Assembly (NCBI GenBank): GCA_963971225.1
Contig: OZ020267.1
Span: 104,464,392-104,528,391 of the forward strand
Length of the DNA: 64,000 nucleotides
Reading direction: 5' to 3'
Source of the DNA: Melieria omissa
Lineage: Eukaryota; Arthropoda; Insecta; Diptera; Ulidiidae
Part shown: positions 12,091-24,089 of the stretch, piece by piece
How the letters are laid out: each line of letters starts with the position of its first letter
Numbering within the stretch: position 1 is the first letter of the stretch
The notes under the pieces: model-generated
The model's input: only the letters and a program-made list of their open reading frames with translations
Told to the model about the DNA's origin: nothing
The model's database searches: none
Made by a program: the position numbers and the translations under genes

Positions 12091-13435
12091 AAAAAATTCC
12101 GGTCAATTAACTGAAGCTCAGGTCCGAAGGGGTTTTAAAAATGCCCAACCCTCATGCGATTAAATTCTATTTTTACCAATCAACTGCAATTCATGCGTAA
12201 AATTCTCTACTCTGTCCATCCATAAAAACCGACAATTGCTCGGACAACTACGTTTTACAAATTTCATGCAGTTTTTACATGCAAATTGCCAACTGACCAG
12301 TCGTCTAAAAAATGGCGTAAAATTTTAAACGCGACAAAAAAAACAAACAAATCCAATGCATGTGATGCGCATAAATAAATACAACGTCGCGCCGTCACGC
12401 GTCCCACAACTCAACGCAACACAAGCCAACTCGATTCGACTCACCTCAGGCACAGCGCCGCATCGACAGCGCGCGTCCGATTAACCACGCGCGCAATCCC
12501 ACTGTGCCGCACACGGGTGGGGTACACGCCGGCTGATAATAGCAAAAAAACAAAAAAAAATTAATGCCATGTCGCAGGCACTGACGGACGTAAAACGCGC
12601 CGCTGCATGTCGCTTTTATTAGTCAAAATGTAAAGAGTAAAACTTTGTCTTTTTTTTTTGTTGAATTGCAAAACTGACAACACACATACACACAGAGACA
12701 GGCAAATAAAGCTCAGTAAACAACAACAATAACGAAATTGTGCATTGTTATGCTAATTGTCAGAATTTGTATACAAAATTACTTAACAAAGCATTGTTGT
12801 TGGCGACGCCGGTACAACACATACACACATATATGATGGCAGCGCAAAATTCAAGTAGAAATTAATGACAGCTGCGCAAATGTCAAATGCGGCAACTGTA
12901 TGTGGCATCTGTGCTGGTCTACTATACGATTTTGTTGTTGCAAATGTGTACATGCAAAAATTAGATTCAATTTAAGCGGCTCAATTTTTGTTGTTGTTGC
13001 TTAATTAGTGCCTCTAAGCGACCCACACAAAAGCGGCCGCACAACGTTCGCATTAGGCTTGACCTCTAATTAACTATGCAGCACCTCAAATTAAACGCGA
13101 CAAATTGTGTTTGTTAGTTGTGGGAACGATGAGAGCAACGTTGCACGAATTGTGACAAACGATTTGCACTTGTCGGCACAATGTCAAGAACACTGGGTCA
13201 GAAGAGGTGATTTAGTGCACGAATTTCGTTATGGAAAAAAAGAATTAATTAATTAAATAAATTTTAAAAGTTCCATCAAAGTTAATCATTGAACGATGCA
13301 TCAAATTGAAAGTTAAGAAAAATGTGAGAAGGATTAACAAAATTCTATACAGCTATGTACCGAGAAGAAGAAGACTATTATTAATTTCCTTTCACAATAA
13401 TATTTGTCGAACAAAGCTTTTCTCTATATTTGACC
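12091..13435. other. Mostly non-coding; contains the candidate exon
   Basis: Apart from 12445-12532 I see no gene. The segment 12370-12540 is richer in CpG than its neighbours. Downstream are short AC and GTT microsatellites (about 12680 and 12990). Confidence 0.45.
12445..12532 (-). CDS. Candidate internal exon of an unidentified host gene
   Basis: On the minus strand a long pyrimidine tract ending ...GCTATTATCAG (12533 upward) is followed by 88 bp of GC-rich sequence. A consensus donor then follows, CTGAG|GTGAGT (donor GT at 12443-12444). One frame is open throughout, with 2 leading and 2 trailing bases: 28 codons starting GVYPTRVRHSG and ending AVDAALCL, rich in Arg and Val. The other two frames contain stops. 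The composition contrasts sharply with the AT-rich surroundings. I do not recognise the protein, and it could equally be a 5'-UTR exon. If real, the host gene runs on the minus strand and much of the window could be its intron. Confidence 0.45.
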
Positions 13436-13439
13436 ATTG

Positions 13440-15345
13440 AGGAGGCTTCCATATGTAAGGAGCTCTTTTGTGTAGTAGGCTCCCACTGCTACAAATTTAC
13501 TCGTAGAGGTCTTTAATGTAGGACCAACTGCCATTAATTTTTCGTCCCAAATATTTTGGTTCAATAAACATACCCCCTATCTCCAACCCTTAGGGGGGCT
13601 CCCATACAAAATGGACAATTTGTTCATAAAAAGGTCTGCCCACTGCTTCCAAATTGCTTATAGAAGCTTGACATCGGACCGACTACCATTAATTTTTTTC
13701 CCCAGACATTTTTACTTAACATACTTATTCCCTATTTCCAACCCTTAAGGGGGCGCCCATACAAAATAAAAAATTTGCTCATTAAATGGTCTTCCCACTG
13801 CTTCAAAATTGCTCATAGAAGTTTGACATATAGGACCAACTGCCATTAAATTTTGTTCCCAGACATTTTTACTAAACATACTTATCCCCTATTTCCAACC
13901 CTTAAGAGGGCGCCCATACAAAATGGACTATTTGTAAATGAAATGGTCTTCCCACTGCTTCTAAATTGGTTATAGACGGTTGATATATAAGACCAACTCC
14001 CATTAATTTTTCTTCCAAAACATTTTTACTGAACATACTTACCCCCTAACACCAACCCTTAAGGAGATGCCCCTACAAAATAAACAATTTATTCATTAAA
14101 TGGTCTTCCCACTGCTTCAAAATTGCTCATAGAAGGTTGACATATAGGACCGACTGCCTTTAATTTTTGTTTCCAGACATTTTTACTGACCATACTTACC
14201 CCCTATCTCCAACCCTTAAGGGGGCGCCCATACAAAATAAACAATTTGTTCATTAAATGGTCTTCCCACTGCTTCAAAATTGCTCATAGAAGGTTGACAT
14301 ATAGGACCGACCGACATTAATTGTTCTTCCCAAACAATTTTACTGAACATACTTACCCCCTAATGCCAACCCTTAAGGAGATGCCCCTACAAAATAGACA
14401 ATTTGTTCATAAAATGGTTTCGCACTGATTCCAAATTGCTTATAGAAGCTTGACATATAGGACCGACTGTCATTAATTTTTCATTCTAGACATTTTTATT
14501 GAACATACTTACCCCCTTTCTCCAACCCTTTAGGGGGCGCCCATACAAAATGTACAATTTCTTTATAAAATAGTCTTCCCATGGCTTCAAAATTGCTTTA
14601 GAAGATTGAAATATAGGACTAACTCCCATTAATTTTTCTTCACAGACATTTTTACTGAACATACTTACCCCCTATTTCCAACCCTTAGGTGGGCGCCCAT
14701 AGAAAATAGACAATTTCTTCATAAAATGGTCTTTCCAGGGCTTCAAAATTGCTTTAGAAGATTGAAATATAGGACTGACTCCCATTATTTTTTCTTCCGA
14801 GACATTTTTACTGAACAAACTTAGCCCCTATCTCCAACCCTTTAGGGGGCGCCCATACAAAATGGACAATTTCTTTATAAAATAGTTTTCCCATGGCTTC
14901 AAAATTGCTTTAGAAGATTGAAATATAGGACTAACTCCCATTAATTTTTCTTCACAGACATTTTTACTGAACATACTTACCCTCTATTTCCAACCCTTAG
15001 GTGGGCGCCCATAGAAAATAGACAATTTCTTCATAAAATGGTCTTTCCAGGGCTTCAAAATTGCTTTAGAAGATTGAAATATAGGACCGACTGCCATTAT
15101 TTTTTCTTCCCAGACATTTTTACTGAACATACTTACCCCCTATCGCCAACCCTTAAGGGGGCGCCCATACAAAATGGACAATTTCTTCATAAAATGGTCT
15201 CCCAGGGCTTTAAAATTGCTTTAGAAGATTGAAATATAGGACCGACTACCACTAAATTTTCTTCCCAGACATTTTTACTGAACATACTTACCCCCTATCT
15301 CCAGCCCTTGAGGGGGCGCCCATAGAAAAAATACGATTTTTTACT
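13440..15345. repeat. ~155-bp satellite array (about 12 units)
   Basis: Head-to-tail units carry GGGGGCGCCCATACAAAAT, ACTGCTTCAAAATTGCT, TTGACATATAGGACC and CATTTTTACTGAACATACTT in order. The marker GCGCCCATAC recurs about every 147-160 bp from about 13604 to 15313. A short frame at 15038-15232 is only a read-through of one unit and is not a gene. Confidence 0.93.
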
Positions 15346-17185
15346 AAAGAGGCTTCCCACTGCCGGTTGCTCTCAGTGAGTTGAAATATTTTTGTTTCTA
15401 CTACTTCTCCAAAAATATTTAATTTAATATTTACCATTTTCCAGCAAAATCCAAAATCATTAATTTAATATTTACCATTTTCCAGCAAAATCCAAAATCA
15501 TTCAAGCAAATCTCTATGCATTTCAATTCCTCAGCCCCCCCCCCCCACCCCCCCATATATATTTTCTCAATTTCGCAGCCACAGCAGCAAAAGTACAATC
15601 ACTTTCTTTGATTATTTCCTTTCAACCGATAAGATAACGTCGACAAAGTAGCAGCAGCCACAAAAGTGCCAATAAATCCATTGACTGGCAATTCGCATTC
15701 GCCACAACGTCTGTCAATATTATTATTGTAAAAGCCCTAAAGCGCCTAATTGCCATAGTTGAAGTACTCAAAGTCATCACATTTAACGAGTGTGTGTGTC
15801 ATTAACTTAACTGAATTAAGTAAACTTAAATGAATCAATATGAAGTGGATTGATGTGGAAGTGGCTATAAGAGTGAAATTGTTTGCATAATTGTTATTGA
15901 GTTGAATTGTTCATGTCTGTTGCGAATTGATATGTCGACAATGTGTGTTTAAGTAAACACTTGAATAATAAATTGATTTTTAATTACCCAAGCAAGTCAT
16001 AACACAGTTGACTTAAGAGTATGCAGTGAAATTAATTAAGTTTGTATTTAGTTTGAGAGATTAATTGTAAGATGCAAATAGCTTGCAAGTTATTTGTTGA
16101 GTATTTATTGAAACCAAGTTGAAGTATTAAGAAGTGTCATAAAGTGGACAGAAGGTGATGGAAATTTGCCGATCAAACATGTGTCGAAGCTGTTCGAATC
16201 ATCAATTGTAATTAGTACAACATTTTTATTGGAGTTTTATCAAATCCAAAAATAGAATAGACTATTATTTTTTAGTTTATATTGATTGATTTCAATTATT
16301 TCAAAATACAAAAATTCTATAAATTATAATTTTTAAAGTGATACCTTCTAATCTTATGTTGCAAGAAGGAAAATATTTTTAAAAAAATTTTCTACCTTAA
16401 GTTTTATGTCAAAATTTTGGCCCCAATCTTTGATTCTTTCAACAATTTGCCTATGAAAATATGTTCTCATTGCTACTTATATATAAAAAATCAAACTAAT
16501 TTGTCCATTCTTGGCCATTTCTCACTACCAACCAACTATCTGCCAGTTAGTAAGAAATGTGATAATGACATCACATTCATCGCACACACACACACCAAAG
16601 CAATTGGTATTTTATGAGCACTTTGACATCTCTGTTTATTGCTTCTATGTGATCAAATAGTTTCAGCTAATCGTTGATTATTACTAAATAACCATAATCG
16701 TGCGTTCACATAATTCTTCTCATTTAATTTTTGTCGTTAATAAACCTGGACACATAAAATTATGCCTAATGGTCGCGTTTACGTTTACAACAATTAATTA
16801 TAGCTGACATTTAATTACTGGCGGTTTTTCTCATTTTATGTTTTTAATGTTTTTTATATTAGTTTTTCATGCCACGTTCGCGTGCAACAAAAAGCACGCA
16901 TGCTGCGACACTTCAAAAGCATTATGCCGCCTTGGTATGTGTGGCCATTGCGGCAATTCGACGGCCCCGTGGCGAGCTCCACACAAATGACTACAGATTT
17001 CATAACTGTCATTAAGCAACAAATACACTTATAACGTGTGGCTACTGTTTAATTTTGCTTAACAACCAACATGACACGTCATGAAATTGTCTAATTGATG
17101 CGCCGGCAAAGTGTTGTTGTGTTCGATGTTGTCGTCATCGTCAGCGTCATTGTTGTTGGCGCATTATGGCGCATTGAATGGCAAC
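15346..17185. other. Non-coding AT-rich stretch
   Basis: No gene recognised. It includes a 30-plus-bp direct duplication near 15440-15500 (TTTAATATTTACCATTTTCC twice) and a C-rich run at about 15534-15553. Confidence 0.5.
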
Positions 17186-17189
17186 AATT

Positions 17190-18190
17190 TTAGTTGATAA
17201 GTCTTGCAGCAGTTTCTGTTAGCGGTATTCACGATATGCAGCAACTTATTGAAGTGGTTATAAACAACTTTTACTGGGTTATAGATTGCCACAAAACCTC
17301 TATCGAGGCACTTCTGCCTTGCTATGAGTTTTTGGCACTGAGATGATAGAGAATTCTTTACTTCATTCTTCCAGCTAGGGTTACCAGACATTCATATTTT
17401 GGTAAATTAATAAACTGGCCGTAGAAACCTCTTACTGGGTAACGAAATGCCAAAAACATCGATCGAGGCACTTCTATTTTGCTATTAGTTCTTGGCGCTG
17501 AGATGATAGAGCTTTCTCTATTTCATTCTTCCAGCTAGGGTTTCCAGATGTTTTTCTTTTGGCAATTTATTGAACTGGTTTAACAGTTTGTTACCTTTTA
17601 CTGGGTTATGGAATGTCACGAAACCGCTATCGAGGCACTTTTACCTTGCTATGAGTTCTTGGCACTGAGATGATAGAGCTTTATCTTCTTCAGTCTGCTA
17701 TTCAGGGTTACCAGACGTTCATTTTGGCTACTAATTGAAATGGCTACAACAACAAGTTACTGGGAAATGTCGAATAACATCGATCGAGGCACTTCTACCT
17801 TGCCTATGAGTTCTTGGGACTGAGATGATAGACCTTTCTCTTCTTCAGTATGCTATTCAGAGTTGCCAGACGTTCATTTTGACTACTTATTTAATTGGCT
17901 ATAATAACCAGTTACTGGGAAATGTCGAATAACATCGATCGAGACACTTCTGCCTTGCTATAAGCTCTTGGTATGTACTAAGATGATAGAACTTTCTCCC
18001 CTTGAATCTGTCAGTCAGGGTCAGACTTTTATTTTTTGGTAATTTATTAAACTGTTTACAACAAACTGTTACTGTGTTATGGAAAGCTAGAAAACATCTA
18101 TTAAGGAAATTCTGTGCTGCTATCAGTTTTTGGCACTGAGATGCAAAAGCTGTCTCCACTTGATTCTGCCTGCTAGGGTTGCCATATGTT
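17190..18190 (-). repeat. ~160-bp tandem array derived from an RTE-like LINE 3' end
   Basis: Six units are marked by CTAGGGTTACCAGAC-like segments near 17378, 17536, 17703, 17866, 18013 and 18173. On the minus strand each reads through CTCAGTGCCAAGAACT, then GGCAGAAGTGCCTCGAT, then AACCCAGTAA and ATAACCAGTT. The same order of segments occurs at the 3' end of the RTE-like fragment at 36665-36895 (minus). There a CCAACTGG segment is followed by GCAGAGACGCCTGGAG, AACCCGGTAATGGGTTGTTA and GGCCAGTTAAG. The array therefore looks like an amplified LINE tail. Open frames here (17164-17391 and 17899-18159) are by-products of the repeat. Confidence 0.8.
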
Positions 18191-18772
18191 CTTTCGGAAA
18201 TACGTGTATTTAAGTTTTTACTTCTACTTTTGTCTATTGCTTTCCAGTTATTTTTGTATGATTTTTTGACTTAAAAAAGCTTTTGTGATATTTAAATGTA
18301 AAAGAATTATGAAAGAGAAATGTTAAAACAGTAAATAGAAAAATTGTATTTATATATTTATAAACAGTAGCTTACAGAGAAGTTATCGATTAATCATTCT
18401 CGTATTTCAATTCCGAATACTCCATCTTAAAAAATGTAAGTCTAAGTCTAATTTTCTGTGTTCTCAAACAGAAAAGTAGTTGATAGTTTTTTTTATTGCA
18501 ATTTCAAATATTTTATCCTAAAAAATTTGAATCTAAGTCCAATATTCAGTTCCTAAGAAAAAATGAGTAGGTTTTGTTTGGAAAATTGTTGAATTTGAAC
18601 GCGAATGTAAAATTGTCATCAAAAAACAAACGCTTCAATCGGCTTTTTAACAGCTGGCAACCCTGCAACCGGACAAAAGGGGAACTAACGCAAAACAACA
18701 ACAGAATATATTGGTGCATTGTTTCCCCTTTTTTTAATTAATTTTGTTTACTTTTATTTTGTTATTTATTGT

Positions 18773-18813
18773 ATTTTATTTCTATTTTTAAATTTACCTA
18801 AACTTTGATTCCT
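18773..18813. repeat. Left flanking direct repeat of the (AACTT)n array
   Basis: A 41-bp sequence starting ATTTTATTTCTATTTTTAAA matches 19782-19822 at 36 of 41 positions in the same orientation. The pair brackets the pentamer array. Confidence 0.7.
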
Positions 18814-18850
18814 TTACCTTAATTTTATTTTACTTTACTTAGCTTAGCGT

Positions 18851-19760
18851 AACTTAACTTAACTTAACTTAACTTAACTTAACTTAACTTAACTTAACTT
18901 AACTTAACTTAACTTAACTTAACTTAACTTAACTTAACTTAACTTAACTTAACTTAACTTAACTTAACTTAACTTAACTTAACTTAACTTAACTTAACTT
19001 AACTTAACTTAACTTAACTTAACTTAACTTAACTTAACTTAACTTAACTTAACTTAACTTAACTTAACTTAACTTAACTTAACTTAACTTAACTTAACTT
19101 AACTTAACTTAACTTAACTTAACTTAACTTAACTTAACTTAACTTAACTTAACTTAACTTAACTTAACTTAACTTAACTTAACTTAACTTAACTTAACTT
19201 AACTTAACTTAACTTAACTTAACTTAACTTAACTTAACTTAACTTAACTTAACTTAACTTAACTTAACTTAACTTAACTTAACTTAACTTAACTTAACTT
19301 AACTTAACTTAACTTAACTTAACTTAACTTAACTTAACTTAACTTAACTTAACTTAACTTAACTTAACTTAACTTAACTTAACTTAACTTAACTTAACTT
19401 AACTTAACTTAACTTAACTTAACTTAACTTAACTTAACTTAACTTAACTTAACTTAACTTAACTTAACTTAACTTAACTTAACTTAACTTAACTTAACTT
19501 AACTTAACTTAACTTAACTTAACTTAACTTAACTTAACTTAACTTAACTTAACTTAACTTAACTTAACTTAACTTCACTTCACTTCACTTCACTTCACTT
19601 CACTTCACTTCACTTCACTTCACTTCACTTAACTTAACTTAACTTAACTTAACTTAACTTAACTTAACTTAACTTAACTTAACTTAACTTAACTTAACTT
19701 AACTTAACTTAACTTAACTTAACTTAACTTAACTTAACTTAACTTAACTTAACCTAACTT
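18851..19760. repeat. (AACTT)n pentanucleotide satellite, ~182 units
   Basis: 910 bp of uninterrupted 5-bp repeat. All units from 18851 to 19570 are identical. A block of 11 CACTT variants sits at 19576-19630 in perfect phase, then AACTT resumes. One AACCT unit appears near the right edge (19751-19755). Short degenerate ACTTT-rich sequence lies on both sides. The unit resembles a fly pericentromeric-type simple satellite more than a telomeric TTAGG repeat. Confidence 0.98.
19576..19630. repeat. (CACTT)11 variant block inside the (AACTT)n array
   Basis: Eleven consecutive units share the same A-to-C change at the first position, with sharp borders and no length change. This is what local slippage or gene conversion of a single mutated unit produces. 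Confidence 0.97.
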
Positions 19761-19781
19761 TACTTTATTTTATTTCACTTC

Positions 19782-19822
19782 ATTTTATTTATATTTTTAA
19801 ATTTGCCTAAATTTTTATTCTT
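19782..19822. repeat. Right flanking direct repeat of the (AACTT)n array
   Basis: 41-bp partner of 18773-18813 in the same orientation, with five differences. Confidence 0.7.
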
Positions 19823-22142
19823 CAACAAACCTAAATGCAACCCTGAAATGTGTAAAAAATAAACAAAAATCAGCTAATTTTCTTGCAATCTCAATAAGAC
19901 GACTTCAAGTTTAAAATGTCTTCTACTTCACTTTACTCTCAGTGCAATTGTCACACATTGTGAATGCCGCTATTACTATCGACTCATTGCATCGACACAT
20001 ACTGCAACAGCGGGCCGCTCTAAAGGCAACTATGCAGTTTTGTTGTTGCTGTGGTTTGGTTTCGATTTTGTACGCTGCGGTTAGAGGCCACTTGACGTTT
20101 GTCACGCAATCTGGAAATTTACGTCAAAGTGCTTTTAGCAAAAAAAAAATGTTGCCTCACGTTGCTCTGCAGTTATTTTTATGCATTGTCGCTAGTTCCA
20201 TTTTCTATTTGTATCTATTTTTCTATACATTAACCGTATTGATTAGCGTGTCGACAAATGAAAAGTGAACTTTAAAAGTTGCGCTTAATTATTTGTTTTG
20301 TTGTATTTTGAAAATTTGTTCCAACCTTGAACATGTTACGGAAATAAATTCAATGAAATTGTCAGTATTTTTAATTATGAAACATTTTCTCTGTATTCCA
20401 TACAAAATAATTAAATTTTTAAGGCGTAATTTTTCAAAATTTCTAACACCCAATAATTATTGAACTAAAGGCTGAAAATGAATTTTGTTGCGCACCATTG
20501 TTATTTATTATGCGCGCTATTTTTTTTCCGAGTTTCTGCTGAAAACTCATTTGGCCCATTTTCTTGGCTTAATGAGCGGCTGGAATCAGCAGTTGGCCGT
20601 TTGAAAATCAACCCATTGCCATATCGCTGAGCATTTTCAGCATTTTCAAACGTTTGCGCGCTAAGCGTTGAAATATGCTGCGCTGGTGTTGTTGTTGTTC
20701 ATTTATCACTTCTCTATTCTGTGGTGTTTGCTTTTGTTTTGCTTTAGTCATTTTGTTTTGTTTTGCTGCGGCTTTCTCTGCTCCGCTGTAATTATAAAAC
20801 AATGATTGTGCGAGTTGGTCGAACAACGTACAGCGGCCAGACCCTACCCCTCTCCTCGAAGCCGTTTAATAACAGCCGTTTCGACGTTTAGTTGGTGCAT
20901 GATTTGTTGGGTCGATTGGTTGGCAGCCGCACTCTTGGTTTGGCCAGTAATTGCAACTGTTGGCGCTTATCGGCAGCAATTTTCCTATCGTATTCAGTGA
21001 TCTATTTGAAGTGATCGATTTTGTTTTAACAACTTGTATTGTGTCGCTGATTGGCAGCGTAACAGTTTTTAATTTGTACTGAAAGTCATTGCTGGGGTAA
21101 TTTGTTTGCGTTTGGCGGCCAGGTGAAGCAACTCGATTTGGTTGTAATTAGGGTTTTGTAACAAAAGAGCAGCGCATAGCTGGTAAGTTGGAAGGTTGTA
21201 AAAAGCGGGGAATTTCAAATTGAGTTAAAGTCACTGTTGAAACTTGGGTACCAGAAATGTTTGTTGTTAGTTGGTTGGACTGTTGTATGAAACATTAAAG
21301 ACTTTGAAACATTAAAGAATTGGCTATTCACATAATTAACCCTTTTGAACCAAAGTAAACCAAACAAAGACGTATATTTTTAACACATAATAAAACCTTT
21401 TGCCATCACAACTCCTTCTCTACTTTATCAAATTCCAAACGCTTCATGAATTTTTATTAATACAAAATCAAACGAGTTCTCAATAAATTAACACTTATCA
21501 AGCGCTGACACAACAAGTTTTGTTTAACTCTATTGAAAACATTTTTATTACCAATTTTATGCCAACATAACTACAACTTTATTAGATAGTCGCTGTGTTT
21601 AGTGCCTTGGGCTAGCAATTCAATACAACTTAAAGCAAATTTCTACATCTACAGCGCCACAAGTGTTTGCTATGCATTCAACTCTCTCTTCAGCATTTCT
21701 ATGTTCCAATCAATTGTCTTCGATAGCAATGCATTTTCATTTTATTTACGCTCAACCCACACTGTCCACTCAACTTAGCACAAGCATCCATTACCACAAA
21801 CGATAAGAAACAACCCAAAAAAAAAGGAGACATCAAAGTTGGAAAGAGAAAAATATCATAAAAACGCAGTGCTGCATACGCAACTTTTCTCTTTCCATGA
21901 CGATGTAACAAATTTTGCTTGACCTATTAAACGTGGAACCGGTTCGTTGAATGGTCCATTGGTTGGACGATGATGACGGTGGCAGTGGTGATGGTTGGTT
22001 GGTTGGTAGTGCATACTCTTTGCTTTGCCAGTACTTTTGAGGAAAATCAAATGCTTACAGCGGTGGAGGTAGTTTTCATGAAAACAGGGGAGATGAGTTT
22101 TGGGAAGAGTATTTTGTGTTGGGGAGAAAGAATGGGGTTTTA
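19823..22142. other. Non-coding, mixed composition
   Basis: No gene I can support. 20600-21190 is somewhat richer in GC and CpG. It has a TTCAGTGATC initiator-like site near 20996 and a donor-like CTG|GTAAGT near 21183. These are too weak to call a promoter or exon. CAA/GTT trinucleotide tracts produce Gln/Asn-rich frames on the minus strand. Confidence 0.4.
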
Positions 22143-22975
22143 AAAACACATTCGATTAGATTTGATTTGATTTAAGTAGATTCCATTAAATTAAATTAGA
22201 TTTTATAAGATTAGATAAGAGTAGACTAGACTAGACCAGACTAGACTAGACTAGACTAGACTAGACTAGACTAGACTAGACTAGACTAGACTAGACTAGA
22301 CTAGACTAGACTAGACTAGACTAGACTAGACTAGACTAGACTAGACTAGACTAGACTAGACTAGACTAGACTAGACTAGACTAGACTAGACTAGACTAGA
22401 CTAGACTAGACTAGACTAGACTAGACTAGACTAGACTAGACTAGACTAGACTAGACTAGACTAGACTAGACTAGACTAGACTAGACTAGACTAGACTAGA
22501 CTAGACTAGAATAGACTAGACTAGGCTAGACTAGACTAGGCTAGACTAGACTAGGCTAGACTACACTAGACTAGACTAGACTAGGCTAGACTAGACTAGA
22601 CTAGACTAGACCAGACCATACCAAAGCAGACTAGACTAAACTAGAGTAGATTAGACTAGACTAGACTATACCAAAGCAGACTAGACTTGACTTGACTTGA
22701 CTTGACTTGACTTGATTTGACTTGACTTTACTAGACTGGACTGGACTAGACTTGACTGGACTAGACTAGACCAGACTAGACTAGACTAGACTAGACTAGA
22801 CTAGACTAGACTAGACTAGACTAGACTAGACTAGACTAGACTAGACTAGACTAGACTAGACTAGACTAGACTAGACTAGACTAGACTAGACTAGACCAGA
22901 CCAGACCAGAGCATACCAGACTAGTTTAGACTAGTTTAGACTAGACTAGACTAGTTTAGACTAGACTAGACTCTA
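22143..22975. repeat. (CTAGA)n pentanucleotide satellite
   Basis: A degenerate entry (22143-22215: GATTTGATTTGA, TAGATAAGAGTAGA) leads into nearly perfect CTAGA units from about 22226 to 22509. A diverged middle then has CTAGG, CCAGA and CTTGA variants (about 22510-22765), and perfect units follow again to about 22890. Variants cluster, for example a run of CTTGA at about 22685-22730. Every unit contains the self-complementary CTAG. Confidence 0.97.
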
Positions 22976-24085
22976 GGAATCCACCTAGTCTGAGCCTTAT
23001 TTTATTTGAAGGACTTAGAGACATTGATGACAATGGAAAGCTCTTCTCTCAAACTAAAAAAAGAAAGTTCCATAATCTAATTCAATCCACAGTGCATTTG
23101 TGGGATCCATTCACTCTCCATCTCCGACAAAAGCGACGCTACTGGCGTATGCCACCACAACAGTGAAGCAAAAAAAAAAGTATCGTCTTGGCTGGAAAAT
23201 GGCGAAAAAGTATCGATGCCGGTCGCAGTGCACTTAAGCATTGCGCGTTCACTTAAAATGCAAATTGAATTTACGACTCTGATTATTTTTATTATGCGCA
23301 CAAACCACACACTGCCAACACACACACACACACATAGACACCTGGAGACGGACAACGTCATAAAGCAGCGGCCGCATGCAAACGTGTAAATTAAGCGGGC
23401 AGTCAGTTGGCTGCGATTCACTGGCCAACTGACTGGCAGTCGGGACTGCTTTTGTTTATCTTTTTCCTTTTTTGCAACAAATGGCAACACTCAATTAGCG
23501 AAAGTTATACTAATGACATTTCTGTAGTAAAGCTGCCGGTTGGCGTTGCAGGGGCTTTTTTTTTGCACTTGGCTGAAATAGAACTGGTGGCGGTCAACAC
23601 TGTGGGCGCCAAATGACCGGAAAGGCCAGGCAATGTGCATTTCCTTTGGGCCATCAATTAAAACATAAAAAGTGGCTGTAGTAATGCTTAAGTGTGTTGG
23701 TTAGTATGCGCGTGTGTGTGTGTGTAAAGTATGTGTGCCATAAACGTTTTTACTACGTTTTGCGTAAATTTTCTCATATTTCTTGTGCAGACAACACAAT
23801 TTTATGCTGGACGACCTCCGTAGACGGTTTGATGGCAGCATTGTTGCCGCGCTGACAGCACTAAAGTCGGTCAGTGGCGCTTTTTCTTTGCTTCCCCTCC
23901 CTCTCTCGTGTTGCCACATTTTCTTACTACGTGTGTTAGTAAGTGTGTTTGGGTTGAGTTGTTGTTGTTGTATGTGTGCGTGCGCATATTTATGCCACAT
24001 TCAAAGTTGCAGTCAAATAGTGCGACACGGCCCACTAGACGGCTGCCCCGTTTACGTTTTTATGTTTATGTTAGCGCATTGAATG
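22976..24085. other. Non-coding with AC/GT microsatellites
   Basis: CA repeats lie at about 23313-23335 and a GT repeat at about 23710-23725. A frame around 23783-24082 begins after a good acceptor-like TTTCTTGTGCAG, but I could not pair it with a convincing donor or protein family. Confidence 0.4.
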
Positions 24086-24089
24086 CTGG

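Noticed and set aside
13440..15345. Coding repeat protein
   Set aside because: A frame stays open for only about one unit (15038-15232). Unit lengths vary by amounts not divisible by three, so no frame is maintained.
18851..19760. Telomere or telomeric relic
   Set aside because: The unit AACTT is not TTAGG or a known telomeric variant. The array is internal and flanked by direct repeats, and higher flies do not use simple telomere repeats.
20830..21190. Promoter plus first non-coding exon (TCAGT site, GTAAGT donor)
   Set aside because: Only short degenerate signals with no TATA or downstream element; such combinations occur often by chance.
23789..23938. Possible plus-strand exon after TTTCTTGTGCAG
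   Set aside because: The acceptor is good, but the donor candidates (GTCAGT, or GTAAGT after TTA) are ambiguous. The encoded peptide turns into Leu/Cys-rich low complexity.
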